DNA of 64,000 bases from Ptiloglossa arizonensis (Eukaryota; Arthropoda; Insecta; Hymenoptera; Colletidae): positions 9,738,001-9,802,000 of the forward strand of contig NC_135054.1 in assembly GCF_051014685.1 (NCBI RefSeq), written 5' to 3'. This document shows, one piece after another, positions 11,836-24,200 of the stretch (position 1 is the first letter of the stretch; every line of letters begins with the position of its first letter). A program made the translations under genes and the position numbers. The notes under the pieces are model-generated. The model was given only the letters and a program-made list of their open reading frames with translations, was not told the DNA's origin and made no database searches.

Positions 11836-12565
11836 GAAACCAATTGTAGGGGTACAATACATACATATTTTTATTTATTGTTTGTTGTGATTCGTATTGC
11901 AATATGTAACAATACTTTTCTCTATATTGTCAACTATAGATTAACGTCTGTTTTTGCTGAAGATTAATTTGCATACTAAAAATGTCCTTTCAATATCACA
12001 AGATGTAACTGCATATGTAGACTTTCTCCAATATCTTGCATCAATTCCGTCCAATCTTTGAATAGTTAATGTATATAAAGAAACTGGTAATCTTCGGAAA
12101 TTAGATGGAATATACTTTCTGGATGCACATATGTATAATCAGTATGAGAATCAATATAAAACCGTTCCAAAACCATTATAGAACCGATATCCGAGCCACA
12201 AGTGGAATCACAAGCACAAATGTTTTCATTTTTAATCTCTGAAATTGCAATACGTATTTGAGAATACAATCGTACTAAATACCAGTCAAAACTCACTGAT
12301 TTTATCCAACATTACTATCAATTTTCAGTACACGTTATGAGTGCAACTCGTTCGTTTTGTTAGAAAATGTTCTCTATGAGTTAGTTCGAGGGTGTTTATT
12401 CTTCTATAAAGCGAACAAATCGATATCCGCGATATAAGAGAGCGTATGACTAATGTTTCTCCTATAAGCTCAAAGGTTGCTGACTTCTATTTAGCGCATT
12501 GGTCATTCAAGCAAAGCAAAACATCAAATACAAATGTTTCTGTATATTATTTATATATACAGTAC
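11836..12565. other. AT-rich spacer, nothing recognised
   Basis: A 76-codon minus-strand frame at 12,066-12,296 has no recognisable motif. No splice-flanked exon could be supported. Confidence 0.4.
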
Positions 12566-12569
12566 GTCA

Positions 12570-12990
12570 CATCTACGAGGTGCGATCGAAAAATTCCGAG
12601 ATGATACCGGTTGAAAACAAACTGACTTTGACAAGTACTTACGTGTTCAGCAAAGGCTTTGGATGTGACTTTCAAAAGTTTGTTTTTCGAGTCTCATCTC
12701 GCTATATCTACATCGATACCTGTGATCCGAATTGTAAGATTCACGAGAGCAGTCGAGTTCTCTTACATGACAACGCGTCCACCAATAGTAATCAAAACGT
12801 GCGAGTTTGTCAGCTTCATCAATACGATCGTCACTCCTCGCCTTCTCCTGTATACCAAGTATGGTTTGCTGTAACAAATTTGGCACAATATATCTCAAAA
12901 TAAAAGTCTCGTTCAATGAAGGACATATTGTAAACAATATGTATGTAACTGGAAGGTACAAAGTACATGAAAGTTTCGTTAAAAAGATGT
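12570..12990 (+). mobile_element. Mariner-family transposase remnant
   Basis: In shifting frames the segment gives VLLHDNASTN, matching the second catalytic block HHDNAP.HT of mariner transposases. It is followed by QKV-CEFVSFINTIVTP (compare V..FLA...I.V.P), a ruined PPYSPDLAP block, and NKFGTIYLKIKVSFNEGHI (compare DFFLFPKLK..L.G..F). The left edge near 12,573 reads ACGAGGTGCGATCGAAAAAT, which resembles the outer end of some mariner elements. No matching right end was found. Confidence 0.6.
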
Positions 12991-13150
12991 TTACATCAGA
13001 GTGAAGAACTTTAAGGAAGAAAATCTTGAAAAATGTTAAAGTAGACAATACCTCAAGATATAAAATTTGTAGAAAAGAAAGGAAAAGAAAGATCAACGTA
13101 GATTGGAAAAAAAAGACGGAAGAAGGAAAGGATAAAGAGTAAGACAGACT
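12990..13150 (+). repeat. Second purine-rich tract
   Basis: A stretch rich in GAAAAG and GGAAGA words follows the mariner remnant. It resembles the tract at 10.94-11.23 kb but is shorter and less pure. Confidence 0.45.
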
Positions 13151-14215
13151 ATGCGCCATTCACTTTGCTTCATCTTGATGTGGGACACGGTCATCTGAAA
13201 CACATTAAGATGTAAAAGGGGTTTCATAGAAAAGTGCTGTGAGAGACAAACAATATGCACGATCATTACATAGTAGCCTAATTTTACTGCTTGCTTCTAT
13301 AACAAAGTTTGCGAATTTTCGAGAGAAATCTGTGAAAAGAAAATATTTATCAAAAGAGACACGTTACTGTATTTTATCCATATGACAACGTAACATGTGT
13401 CTCGTGACTGGAGATATGACTATCACTAAATTATAGATACGTTATCGATATTTCACAATTTATCGATAATATCGTTAAGATATTGTCAAGCCGAATAGAA
13501 TTGACAAGGAATGTCAACAACTTGAAAATTCAAAACAATTTGAAACTTTGCGAAAACATAGCTTAAGTGACTATCATTGGATTTATTTCTGTTTTGTCAA
13601 AGAAGCTATTCCAAGAGTGATATTGTTGTAAATATCTTTGAAAACCCTTTGGAAAAACTTCGTTTAAGGTTTAAGGTGTACTATTTACACCCTTTCTGTG
13701 AAAATTCTTTACTCCCATAGCGTGAAACATCAAATGCCATAAAACTGTCTGTTAAACTTCTTTTTCGTATCTAATATGATTTCAAAGATTAATATTTACG
13801 ATAATATGGAAATTCATATTTTCTTTAAGGGAGGGTGAAATGATGGAACTGACGAAAGTAAATGCTCTTCATTGAACGAATTGTTCAAAATGTTCTTGTA
13901 ATAAAATCAACGATATGTCCACATAGTATTTCTTGAATACTATTTGAATTTAACACTCTCCATATTATTTTCAGTACAATTTGTAAAGGGCAACCAAACA
14001 ACACTCCTTTCTGCACGTACTTTCGACATATTGAATAATAATAGTAATAAAATAATAAAATAATTAAATAATAACGTGATAACGCAAGCACAACAACAAG
14101 AGAAGAAACAAAATGGAAATAAGTTTTCGATCATGATTCGAAACATTGCCTCTTTGAATATATGAATCATAGAAGACAAGTACAAACACAAGTGATCACG
14201 ACAGCAGTATAATAA
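13151..14215. other. AT-rich spacer, nothing recognised
   Basis: No feature was supported. Frames on the minus strand (13,885-14,191) have only low-complexity hydrophobic content. Confidence 0.4.
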
Positions 14216-15050
14216 ATGAATAAACAGAAACTCATCATTTCTGTGACATCAATAGTTTTCTGTTCGGTGGATAATTTAAAAGTGTACAATATGCTACCGC
14301 GAAAACACTGTTTAAATAATATCAAATTAAGATTAATTAAGTTACGGAAAAGAATAGTAAGCACAAGAAAAATCTCAGAAATCATAAGATGCAGTTAAAA
14401 CACTATTAGTGATTTGAAAAAGAAATATTATGAAACGGGCAGTGTCTCTAACCATGAAAGATGTAGCCGTCCTTGTACTATAAGCCGAGATGACAGAAAC
14501 TTACGTCAAATTATGAAGACAATGAGACAGGTGACATCAATACAAATAAATAAACAATCAAATATCTCTGACCTAACTGTCAAAAATCACTTAAATAAGA
14601 TGGGTTTTTCATTTCAAAAAACGAAAACAAAATTCTTCCTTAGAAAAATGCATATATAGGAAAAAATATTTGCAATGGTTTAGAGCACTTGTTAATTCCA
14701 GGTATTAAAATATAGTTTGAAGATTCTTTGGGTTTTTTCTTTCGAAACGATAATGTGGAAAAGCAATAAGAAAATATTTACAAGAGAATGACAGTAAAAG
14801 AATTAAATGGTCTGCCAACAGTCCTGATTTGAACTCCAACGAGAATGTGTGAACAAAATTGAAAAAATTGATTGAAAAAGAGCATAGCGCACAAGTAACA
14901 TATAGAATGCATATCAAAAACATACTCGTGTTAATTTCTTATGTACAACTGCACATTTTTAACGCAAACAGAAAATTGTATAATTTCTCAAAAATATCAC
15001 TATTACAAATACTAAAGATTAATGTAAATAAGTACGAGGAAGAATTGTAA
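14216..15050 (+). mobile_element. Tc1-like transposase remnant
   Basis: The N-terminal paired-like helix-turn-helix region is readable: IKLRKRIVSTRKISEIIRCS, then (after a stop) ISDLKKKYYETGSVSNHER and RPCTISRDDRNLRQI, which follow the Tc1 pattern of two DNA-binding subdomains and a GRPR-type linker. After a long scrambled middle, SPDLNSNENV-TKLKKLIEKE at about 14,823-14,882 matches the C-terminal SPDLNPIENVW..LK block. Stops and a lost middle catalytic region show it is dead. No terminal inverted repeats were identified. Confidence 0.75.
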
Positions 15051-15626
15051 TCAATTCTAGATGTAACACAGGACATTATAGGTGATTACACAATTCCATT
15101 CTTAAAAAACGAGTGAATAAACGTAAAAATGTGCAGTTAAAAATCGTTATTTAGCTTGTTTTACTATATTCGAGAAACTTTAAAAGTATTTAAAGCCGGA
15201 GTATCTCCCCTATTAATCGATATCCCAAAATAAATAAATGACGTAATATCAGTAGTCCAACGTCATATAATCGTAACGTCATACATAAATCTGACGTTAT
15301 ATTGACGTGTAGTTGAAAGTATACATAATACAAAAATACATTGAGTAACATTTAAACTACGTAAAATCACATTATTCATTATTACTAAACTGCAAACGTT
15401 TATGCAAATGCATATTTTAATGAGATGAAATATTGATTACATAATTAAAATGGGATGAAATATTGATTACTTTGATTAAAATGGTAATTAAGAAATTCGT
15501 TTAATCTAACTATATATATTTACAAGTATATGTAAAATATATGCACTTAGATGCAGAATATACATATATACACTTGGTTTTTTCAATTTACTTGTACTAT
15601 TTCCATTTTGTAATAAATTATATATA

Positions 15627-15775
15627 ATGTCACGACGCAGTTGGGTGTGGCAATACTACTCTCAAATAGATTCTCGCCAAAGAAAATGCGATATTTGTGG
15701 ATTAATTTTGCAACTGGTAACGCAACATCACCGTTAAATAAACATTTAACGAATATACATTCATATTTAACAGTA
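15627..15775 (+). mobile_element. BED zinc finger, probably from a hAT transposon
   Basis: An ATG at 15,627 opens a frame with SWVWQYYSQ followed by CDICG. After a one-base frame change it reads TSPLNKHLTNIH. Together this is the full BED-finger pattern: aromatic pair, C-x2-C, S/T-PL-KHL, H-x5-H. BED fingers of this type are usual at the N-terminus of hAT transposases and their domesticated relatives. The frameshift and the lack of a catalytic core favour a dead hAT piece. The 62-codon frame at 15,974-16,162 might be another part of it, but I see no motif there. Confidence 0.6.
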
Positions 15776-16162
15776 AAAGAAAGTGAAGCTCAAAAGAAAC
15801 GATGATAAATTGTTGTAGTGATAACTGCAACAATAACAATATCAAACAATAGTATAATTTTCATCCATTTATTATAATCAGGTATAATGAATCAAGCAAT
15901 GATTGGAATTTTGATACAATTAGTGTAAACGTTTGTCACTTTGCATCATTTTTAGATCCCTCGATGTAAAAATATGGAATTTGAATTAGAAACATTACGT
16001 TGTAAAATTCAAGAAAAAGTAAAGAACATGTTACGTGCTATGTCAGGTGGTGATACTCAACGTACATACAATTCCAAAGAAACGGTATCAGATTTTATAT
16101 ATTCAAATTTGTTAAAAAATTATAAATATATAACAAATTTTAATGAGCAGACATCACAGTAG

Positions 16163-16639
16163 AAAGTGTAGCGCATACAAGGAGAGCACCAATCTCAGCA
16201 TATAGGCCAAAACAAGCTTTTAATGAATAAATACTGTATACGTAATACATACATATGTATATAATATATATATTAATCAATGAAAGCAATCCTTGCATAG
16301 AACAAGAATTCACAAATACATATATCTACATGTAGAAATGTATACAATAATACAACTAAAAAATATTGTCAATAATTGACTAATTAAGCATTCAGTACAG
16401 TTAAAGTGGGACTCGTAGGCAGCAACGTCTGATGATATTGTAAAACGATAATTATATCCTTTATAAGTAAACTCTTTTTCTTACTTTAGTGTACTGAATT
16501 TGTTTCTGAATTTATGCTCACATGTTCTGAAACACCCTTATAAAGTAGAAGAGATACAACACCCCCAAACAATCGTTTTTCGAATATTTTTTGCCAAAGC
16601 CGAGAACGAATTAAGATGAGAGTTTTGTATTAATATTTT
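16163..16639. other. AT-rich spacer
   Basis: Nothing supported. Confidence 0.45.
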
Positions 16640-16735
16640 GTTTTGTCATTCGATGAAACTTATTGAACAGTATAGTACTAGGTTGCTCAATAAATTTTGT
16701 CGTTCGATAAAACTTATTGGACAACCTATTATATA
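16640..16735. mobile_element. Palindromic mariner-end MITE pair
   Basis: Two back-to-back units built from the same ends as the 5.7 kb cluster occur here (AAACTTATTGAACAGTATAG, then GGTTGCTCAATAAATTTTGT, then a right end near 16,712-16,732). There is no coding content. Confidence 0.65.
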
Positions 16736-18212
16736 CTCTGTCCTTTGCGTACACGATCAACGTGCATTTATGATACAAGACATAAGGCGTTTAATCATTG
16801 TCAAAGAAGATTCGTACATTTTAGTATCAACTCGGAATATCGTGTCACAAATCACTCCAGCATCCGGCGTCCAACAAACAAAATAAGACGAAATATCTAG
16901 ACTAGCTCTCATTGCACTTTGCTTTCGCTTTTGCAGATCAGAAGTGAATCAGAAATGATAAGTTGAACGTCCAACATCCAATGTGCAGACCAAATCCAGA
17001 TCTCATCGAAGAAATACTATGTTTCTTTTAAAAATAATGATCATATCTGAGTTTAATCCCTTCATTTACAAATCGTTCGAACGATTAAATTATTCATCTA
17101 GATTTTATACTGAAATGCTTGAAAGTAATCCACAAGATTAATATAACACCGTTTTGTTAAATTTAAAAATATGCTTTCTATCTTAGCGTTCGATCGACCG
17201 GTGCATCAACATGAATTACCGATTACCGCGTCCATTATCAGCCTGCTCTTATCCCAATTATAGAGCTACTACGAATTTAAAAAGTGCAATCGAAAGAGGA
17301 ATGACAATAGAATCTGAAAGTCCTTTTTAAAATTGTTTCAAACGTGAGCCGCGAGTAAAATTTTCAATATTTTTGTATTGCAAAAATTACTTCTGTAACA
17401 ACCCCTTACGATTAAAACAATTACAGAAATGTCCATTTTATTTTTTTTGTAGTAAAAGTAGTTTACGTAAAATCGGTAAACACTTAACTTTGACGGTTTA
17501 TATTTTTTTAACAATTTTAAAAACAGCAACATGATCACTTAAACACCCACTATTTTTGCATAAACTACAACATATTTAAATTTGAATAAAATCCTTGGTA
17601 TTGAGTAAAAAAATAACACATATTTAATAGTAATTTAACTTATTTTCATCGAGAAGATTTCACCAACCAATTGGTAGTACTTTCATAAAAATATAATTAT
17701 ATTATACGTAAAATATAATTATGTTATATATAAAATATAATTATATTACATTTTAATATAAAAATTTTCTTAATATTTTGTTTTACACAAGTGCATATAT
17801 TCTGCATACGTTTGGTATATGTTTTTCATATTTACATGCACTGTAACTACATAAAATTCGTAGTCTAATTCAAAGAAATAATGATAAATCTATAATTTAT
17901 TAATCCGAATTAAACATATTTTCAAAATTTATTTATCCATTAACCTAATATGTCTACCTCAGATATTATGCTAAAAATTTTATCATAAAAAATGAGATTA
18001 TGAAAAATACAGTATTTGAAAATAAAAAAAGTTTATTTTTGAATTTCAAGCAATAATAATTTCAATCCAATTTCATTTATAAACAAAAAAGTCAACGATA
18101 GAAGAAAAAATATACTTCCTTTGCAATCTGTACATATTGTTATACCACGAATTGTTATAAGTGCATTGTTTGTACATAATAATACAAAATAGTTAACATT
18201 CTTATGTTGCAG
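16736..18212. other. AT-rich stretch upstream of the membrane exon
   Basis: A short imperfect tandem repeat (AAAATATAATTATATTAYRT-like units, about 26 bp, three copies) lies at about 17,689-17,760. The rest is presumably intron of the gene whose membrane exon starts at 18,213. No other exon was recognised. Confidence 0.4.
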
Positions 18213-21200
18213 ATCCACCTGTTGACAGTGTGTACATGATATGTGGTGTGCTGATTGCTATGGTGTTTGTGGGCGTTATTATTGTCCTACTAGCTATAAC
18301 GATCAGGTAATAACGTGTTTTGATATTTTAATATTTCAAAAGAATGGTAGACAGCAGAACTTATCACTTTTCTGAGTACATTTAAAATCTGTAACGTTAA
18401 TATAGCATTAGCACTTTCCTCTCTTTTGAATAATTAATCCTTAATTACTTACTTATTTTTTGCAATGAAATTTAATCTTAATACTGTGTTTTAAATTTGT
18501 GTTAGCAATATTCCTTTTAGCATGAATAATAGGCAATACGAATATGATTAATTGTGGTAACACGTAACCAACACAGCTTCGAGAGCATTTCTGTGGAGTA
18601 TAAAACAGAAAAACAGCAGTTTTTTTTTATTTGTATAAAAATTTATAGTAGTCTCTATTTGTAGTTTTGGTCACGTCGTTATAAAAGTCTTCCCTACCTT
18701 TTCAATCAGAAGCAATACCACCAACCGTTTCCATCTCTGATGACAAACAAGGACTAATTAACAATACGTGTCCATTATATAGATAACTATATTTTTACAA
18801 CTGTTTCGTGTACGCTTCAAAAATTCACGTTCCGCATTGAAGCGGATTTTGTTGTACCAACGCTAACTTTTATTGAAAGGATCAATAAAACATTTTCAAA
18901 TATACGAATTTTCCATGTTGGTCTTATATTGACAAACTTATAAAGATGTGAAACAATGAATTGTATCAAAAAAAGTATAGAAAATGAACATTTTTTAACA
19001 TATTGTTTAGACAAAGTGATATTTTGCAAAGCTATTTAGAAACTTAAATTCATTATTCGAAAACTTGCAATTTTTGTTTAAACAACTTTTTCCTAGGTCT
19101 CATCATTTTCGAAATATCGAGGAAAATGTGTTTTTCTCTCTCAATTTTGAGGGCTGATTTCACTTACTAGATATGTATAATAACAGCTAAAAAAGAATAC
19201 GTGCCAAATATTTTTCTAAGAACTATACTATATGTAAATTTCATTAAAATCGGCGATTTACACTTAAGTGATGTCCCTTGTTAGCAAACAAACTGTATCC
19301 GTATTGCAAACATTAAAGAATGCTAAATTGTTGTAAATATAATATACAAACTTTACAGCAATTTAGCATTCTTTAATGTTTACAATGTAATATAATATAC
19401 AAACTTACATTAAAATCTCAAATTATTCATGTTTATGGTTTCGTTGCAAAAAATTCTATAAAGGACATCTTTCTTTTCATTCAGGAATGAAAATACTCCA
19501 CTTAAATGATTCGATTCAAAACAATAACGAATCAAGATTACAACCTTTAGCCTCTCTTTTTTATGCTCATTCGCTTTTCTGTTTTCAATTGCAGTTGCAA
19601 AGTAAATTGAATACAAAGTTCACGTGCGAACTACGTGAATGAAACCAAGAATCCGATAATCCATAAAAGAATTTCGTTGCTAATCTCAATAAAGGATTTG
19701 TTCCCGGGTTTACCCGGCTGTAAGTTTTCCTTTCCGGTAACATCGAGCATGATTAGGATTTAACGACAAGGTTTCCCCGTATATCGATACTACAATGGAT
19801 AAAAATATTTTACATCGTATTTCCGTTTATTTCACTTGAACAACCGATACACAAAGGAATAATAGAAATTGTGTCTAGGAATGATTACTGTCATATGTTT
19901 AAATCTAAAATTCCGTTTACGACTCTAATAGTACTGAAAAGTACTATCATTATCACTTCGTGCGTTTTCTACCGAGTTCTTCGAAATATACAGCTCATGC
20001 GAAGATTCCAGATAGTATTTTATTGATTGGATAAAATGTATGAATCAAACATCAAAATTAATGTTTCGTTCAATTAGACACTAAACATTGAAAAAGAAGA
20101 CGTCAGTGTTTATTTGTGAGCATTTATTGTTTCAGCACTGACAGTAAATGTAATGTAATATATACTTCAGCTGTATTAAAACTGAAAAGACAAAGCGTAG
20201 AATCAAAAATTTCCTAATCGGTATAATCAAATTATCAATAATAATAACATCTATCAACTTCAATATTATACGCATTTTGCAAAAGAAAATAATCGTGTCT
20301 TAAAGTTACAAAGCACTCGTAATATCACTTACTGATTGATCTCTCTCAATATTTATGAGAATGATCTCTTTTAAGATCAATGCATTTGATTAAATTATGT
20401 GGAAACGTTGTTATACTCTCGTCATAATTGCGCAGAAATATTAACAATATGATTTTTCTTTTTAAAATTATCAATGGTCATGTTAGATATCCACAGTTGC
20501 TTGAGAAAAATAATTGATATCTTCTTAAAATATATTATAAAAAATACATTGAATACATTGAGAAATGCACCATTATTAAACAGAACACTGTTAAATTTAT
20601 CGTGTTTGACTAAAATGCAGTTAATGCGGAGAAAATGACGGTATTTCAGCGTGTGTGTCGTGTTTTACTAAAATGCAGTTAGTGCGCAGGAAATTGCAAA
20701 AGAAACATTGGCCAAATAAGAAACATAAAGCTTATCGCTTACAATTTGTTGAAAAGCGTATAAATATAGAAACAAAATGACAAAATATCATATTTATATA
20801 TGAACAAAGATTTAATTTTATTGGACCAGACGGCCTTAGTTATGATTTAAGGAAAAAACATTGTTTGAGCAGTTGCCAAATGGGAAGTCACAGCACAATG
20901 ATTTGGACTAGTTTTGAATATCAAAGTTAAAACGGAAATGAAATTTATAACACGACTAAACAGTCAACTGTATCTTGAAATGGTAAATGAACAAATAAAC
21001 TCATATGCCGTAAGAATTGCTGGGGTTCAATATATCTTTCAGTAAGATAATACCGCAGTCTACACACCAAATGCAATGAAAGAGTACTTCTCTTAAAAAA
21101 ATATTCGTGTTTTAGATTAACTAGCAAGATTCCCAACCTTAACATTATCAAAAATTATTGGTGACACCTTGTCAGAGGAGAGTACCAAGGTGGCAGATTA

Positions 21201-24200
21201 TTTGAAAACATTAATGATTTAAAACAGTGCGTTCTGGATAAATGGAAGAATACGTATGTATGAGGCAAAAAAGGATTAAAGAATCATATAAATCTTAATC
21301 AGGATATTTCAAGTGTTTCCTTAAATGTGACATCATTTTATCCTTCTAAATTTCGCTAATAATTGTACTTCTTTGAATAAAAATAGACAAATCGAAGAAA
21401 CATTTTATTTAATTTCATTCGTATATATGATGGAAATGTGTGTAAAAAAAAGGGAGTTCATAATGTTTAATAAAAAGAAATTACACTAATTTCGACGTAT
21501 ACTATCTTTTTGTCTCGCAGTGTGATCGTGAGATAACGCTTTCCTCTTTAGCAATTTAGGTTTCACTTCGATCGAATGCCAGACAAAGATCAGCTGATAG
21601 ATAATTTTAGAAATTAACTTACTTCATAAAGCAGCTGAATGTCTGCAGTAGCGTTCGATTTGCAACGATTCAAATACTTTCTACATGAAAGATTCAGAAC
21701 GCCTTTCGTAACTTGACAATCTTTAAGGGAAGTTTTCTTTTTATGTTTAAATAACCGTGACGGTTTTACATCAGAAATACAACCTTTAATTTCAAATGGG
21801 AACCATTTCATTAAATTATCAAAATAAAATATTATTATTTTATAATATCTTACGATACTACAATAACGACACCAGTGTAAATACTTTTCTTCAAGATGCT
21901 TCGAGCATAAAATAAGTACACAACCACAAAATATAAATGGCGAGTATATTATATTTAGGGGAGAATTCTCTGATGACCTTGATCTTCATACATGTTATCA
22001 AAGGCACCATTTTGAATAACTGTTTCCTCTGGAAGAATTGACGACCATCTTTAGTTTACGAGATTCTTGACAAGAATTATTGCGGTAATTATTCAGTATC
22101 GCAGATGTTCCACATACGTACATACAAATAATCTCTTCCCCTGTTGTGAACTACGTGAGAATGACGTAAACGTTGACCATTGCAAGGTTAGGAATTTAAG
22201 AATCGTTTACGACACATCAGTAATCCGTCGGTATGTTGAATTTTCTTCTTCAACTAAGTTCAGATTTGGCTAATGTTTTTTCATCAGTGGGCAGACACTA
22301 GACCAGCTCGGTAAACACACAAAACACAAATTATTTGTGTTTATAGAACCATAAATTTTTTTGACAAAACGATTTTATTTTTTGCCTAACCAAGCTGATA
22401 TGCTGTCCGTTCCCTAACGCTTGCGAACGAAAAAAAACACTAATAAAATCTAAACCTATTTAATTCACAAAAATTAATACTAATCACACGATATTAACAA
22501 TACAAGTAATTGTTCTCATACAGTTTCGAGGATTTTAATGTATATTTTCATCCGTGTTAACGCTTTTAGAATATAATAGTTCCTTGTTTCGCATTCCACC
22601 ACGCCCATTCTATTGCCGTACAAATTTTGAGTTATATTTATTTTAAAGACAATTGACGTAAGATGTTGCAATAGGGTGCAACAAATGTGCAAGAAGGTGC
22701 AGCATTATTCCAAATTTGTTCGTAACCACGGAATTTAACTCTCACCTCCCTCCAGAGAGGGTTAACAACGTTTCAGACACCAAAGCCACGCACCTCTTTT
22801 AATTTCATGATTTCAGAAGCATTATGCAATCGCATAAAACGTCCTTACTTTCAATTGCTACGACCCGCGACAATAATTCGCTGTACTCGGAACAGCTCCG
22901 ATTAAAGCGGGACAAATTCGTCTCGCGAAGTCTCATCCAAATCAACGAAAATTGCTTGAAAAGAAACTTAGAAGAGAAGTTACTCACTCGGCATCAGTAG
23001 CCATACATCGATTTTTATGTCTATTTCCGTCCAGATTAGTGCGAGGCGCATATGCGCTATTTTCACCAAACTCTCAATGACACGCGACACGCAAATGGTC
23101 GGGTTTCAATCTAATTTTTATAAGATTCTCGTGCCATAAAGATTTTCTCATCCACCAAAAATTGGAGACGAGATAACCTACTCTATTTTCTCGCTTATGG
23201 ATACAAGACGAACGGTTACATGTTAAATCTGAATCTCCTCGTGATTTGGTCGGGTGCCAGATTGTCGATACCTTTTCAGATTTTAGTTCACTAAAGTGTC
23301 AAAAGTCACCGTGGTCTACGACCATGATAATTTCTTCAGATGTAGAAATTAATACCTTATGTTGATTGTAAAAAGAAAAACCGATTGTGTGAAACATTTT
23401 CATTCGAGAATAGGATCAAGATTTTTAGATACGAAGTATTGTTTGCCGTATAAAGTATTATTTGCCCCTTTATTTCTCTCTACTTTTGTTGTATTATCAT
23501 ACCAATGTACACTACTGTTCCTCGTCAATGTTGGTACCGTAGTACTTCTTTATTAACTTCATAAACATTGATACTTATTTTGTAACGTTTCCACAGCCTA
23601 TCACAATAAGAGATATTCAGAATAGTATTTGTTTTCTTGTTTTCGTTGGATATAAATAAAGACACGCAATTACAATCTGTCTATTATACGACAGATATTG
23701 AATGATATGATGAGTCAAGTTTTATCGCGAGACCTCAGAAAACTGGAGAAACATCAATAAGCACTTAATAATGTACATGATAGTGGTTGTGAGAGAACAC
23801 ACAAAGAGGGAAAAAAGTGGAACTTCACAGTTACAAAACACGGAAGTGTTATTCACCGTATTCCAATTTATACGTGGGTCTATTTATAACATAATTTCAT
23901 AGAAATGACTGACATAAGTAATACTCGTGACTTTGAAATAATAGCGTTAATATACAACACATTTTACAATGTTCCTATATTATTCTCTAAAGGGACGAAT
24001 TATTTTATATGAAAAAATCAAGATTTAAACTGGTATTAATCAATATTATAACATTGAAAAATTCAAATGTAAATATTTATCCACATTTTTACAATATTTA
24101 AACTTAGAAACTAATTCTATTTTGAAAACACTTGCGCTAGATCAGTTTGGTCCTATTTCAAAGTGTAGTTAAATTTCAAATTCTTCCGTAATTGTTAAGT

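Noticed and set aside
12647..13159. 170-codon minus-strand frame
   Set aside because: It runs antisense through a mariner remnant and then a purine-rich tract; no domain is recognisable.
15974..16162. 62-codon frame as hAT transposase C-terminus
   Set aside because: It has no hAT dimerisation motif and is too short to support the assignment.
19303..19386. Calling the hairpin a miRNA gene
   Set aside because: Pairing is nearly perfect along 35 bp and the neighbouring word is duplicated. Without small-RNA data, a repeat-type origin is at least as likely.
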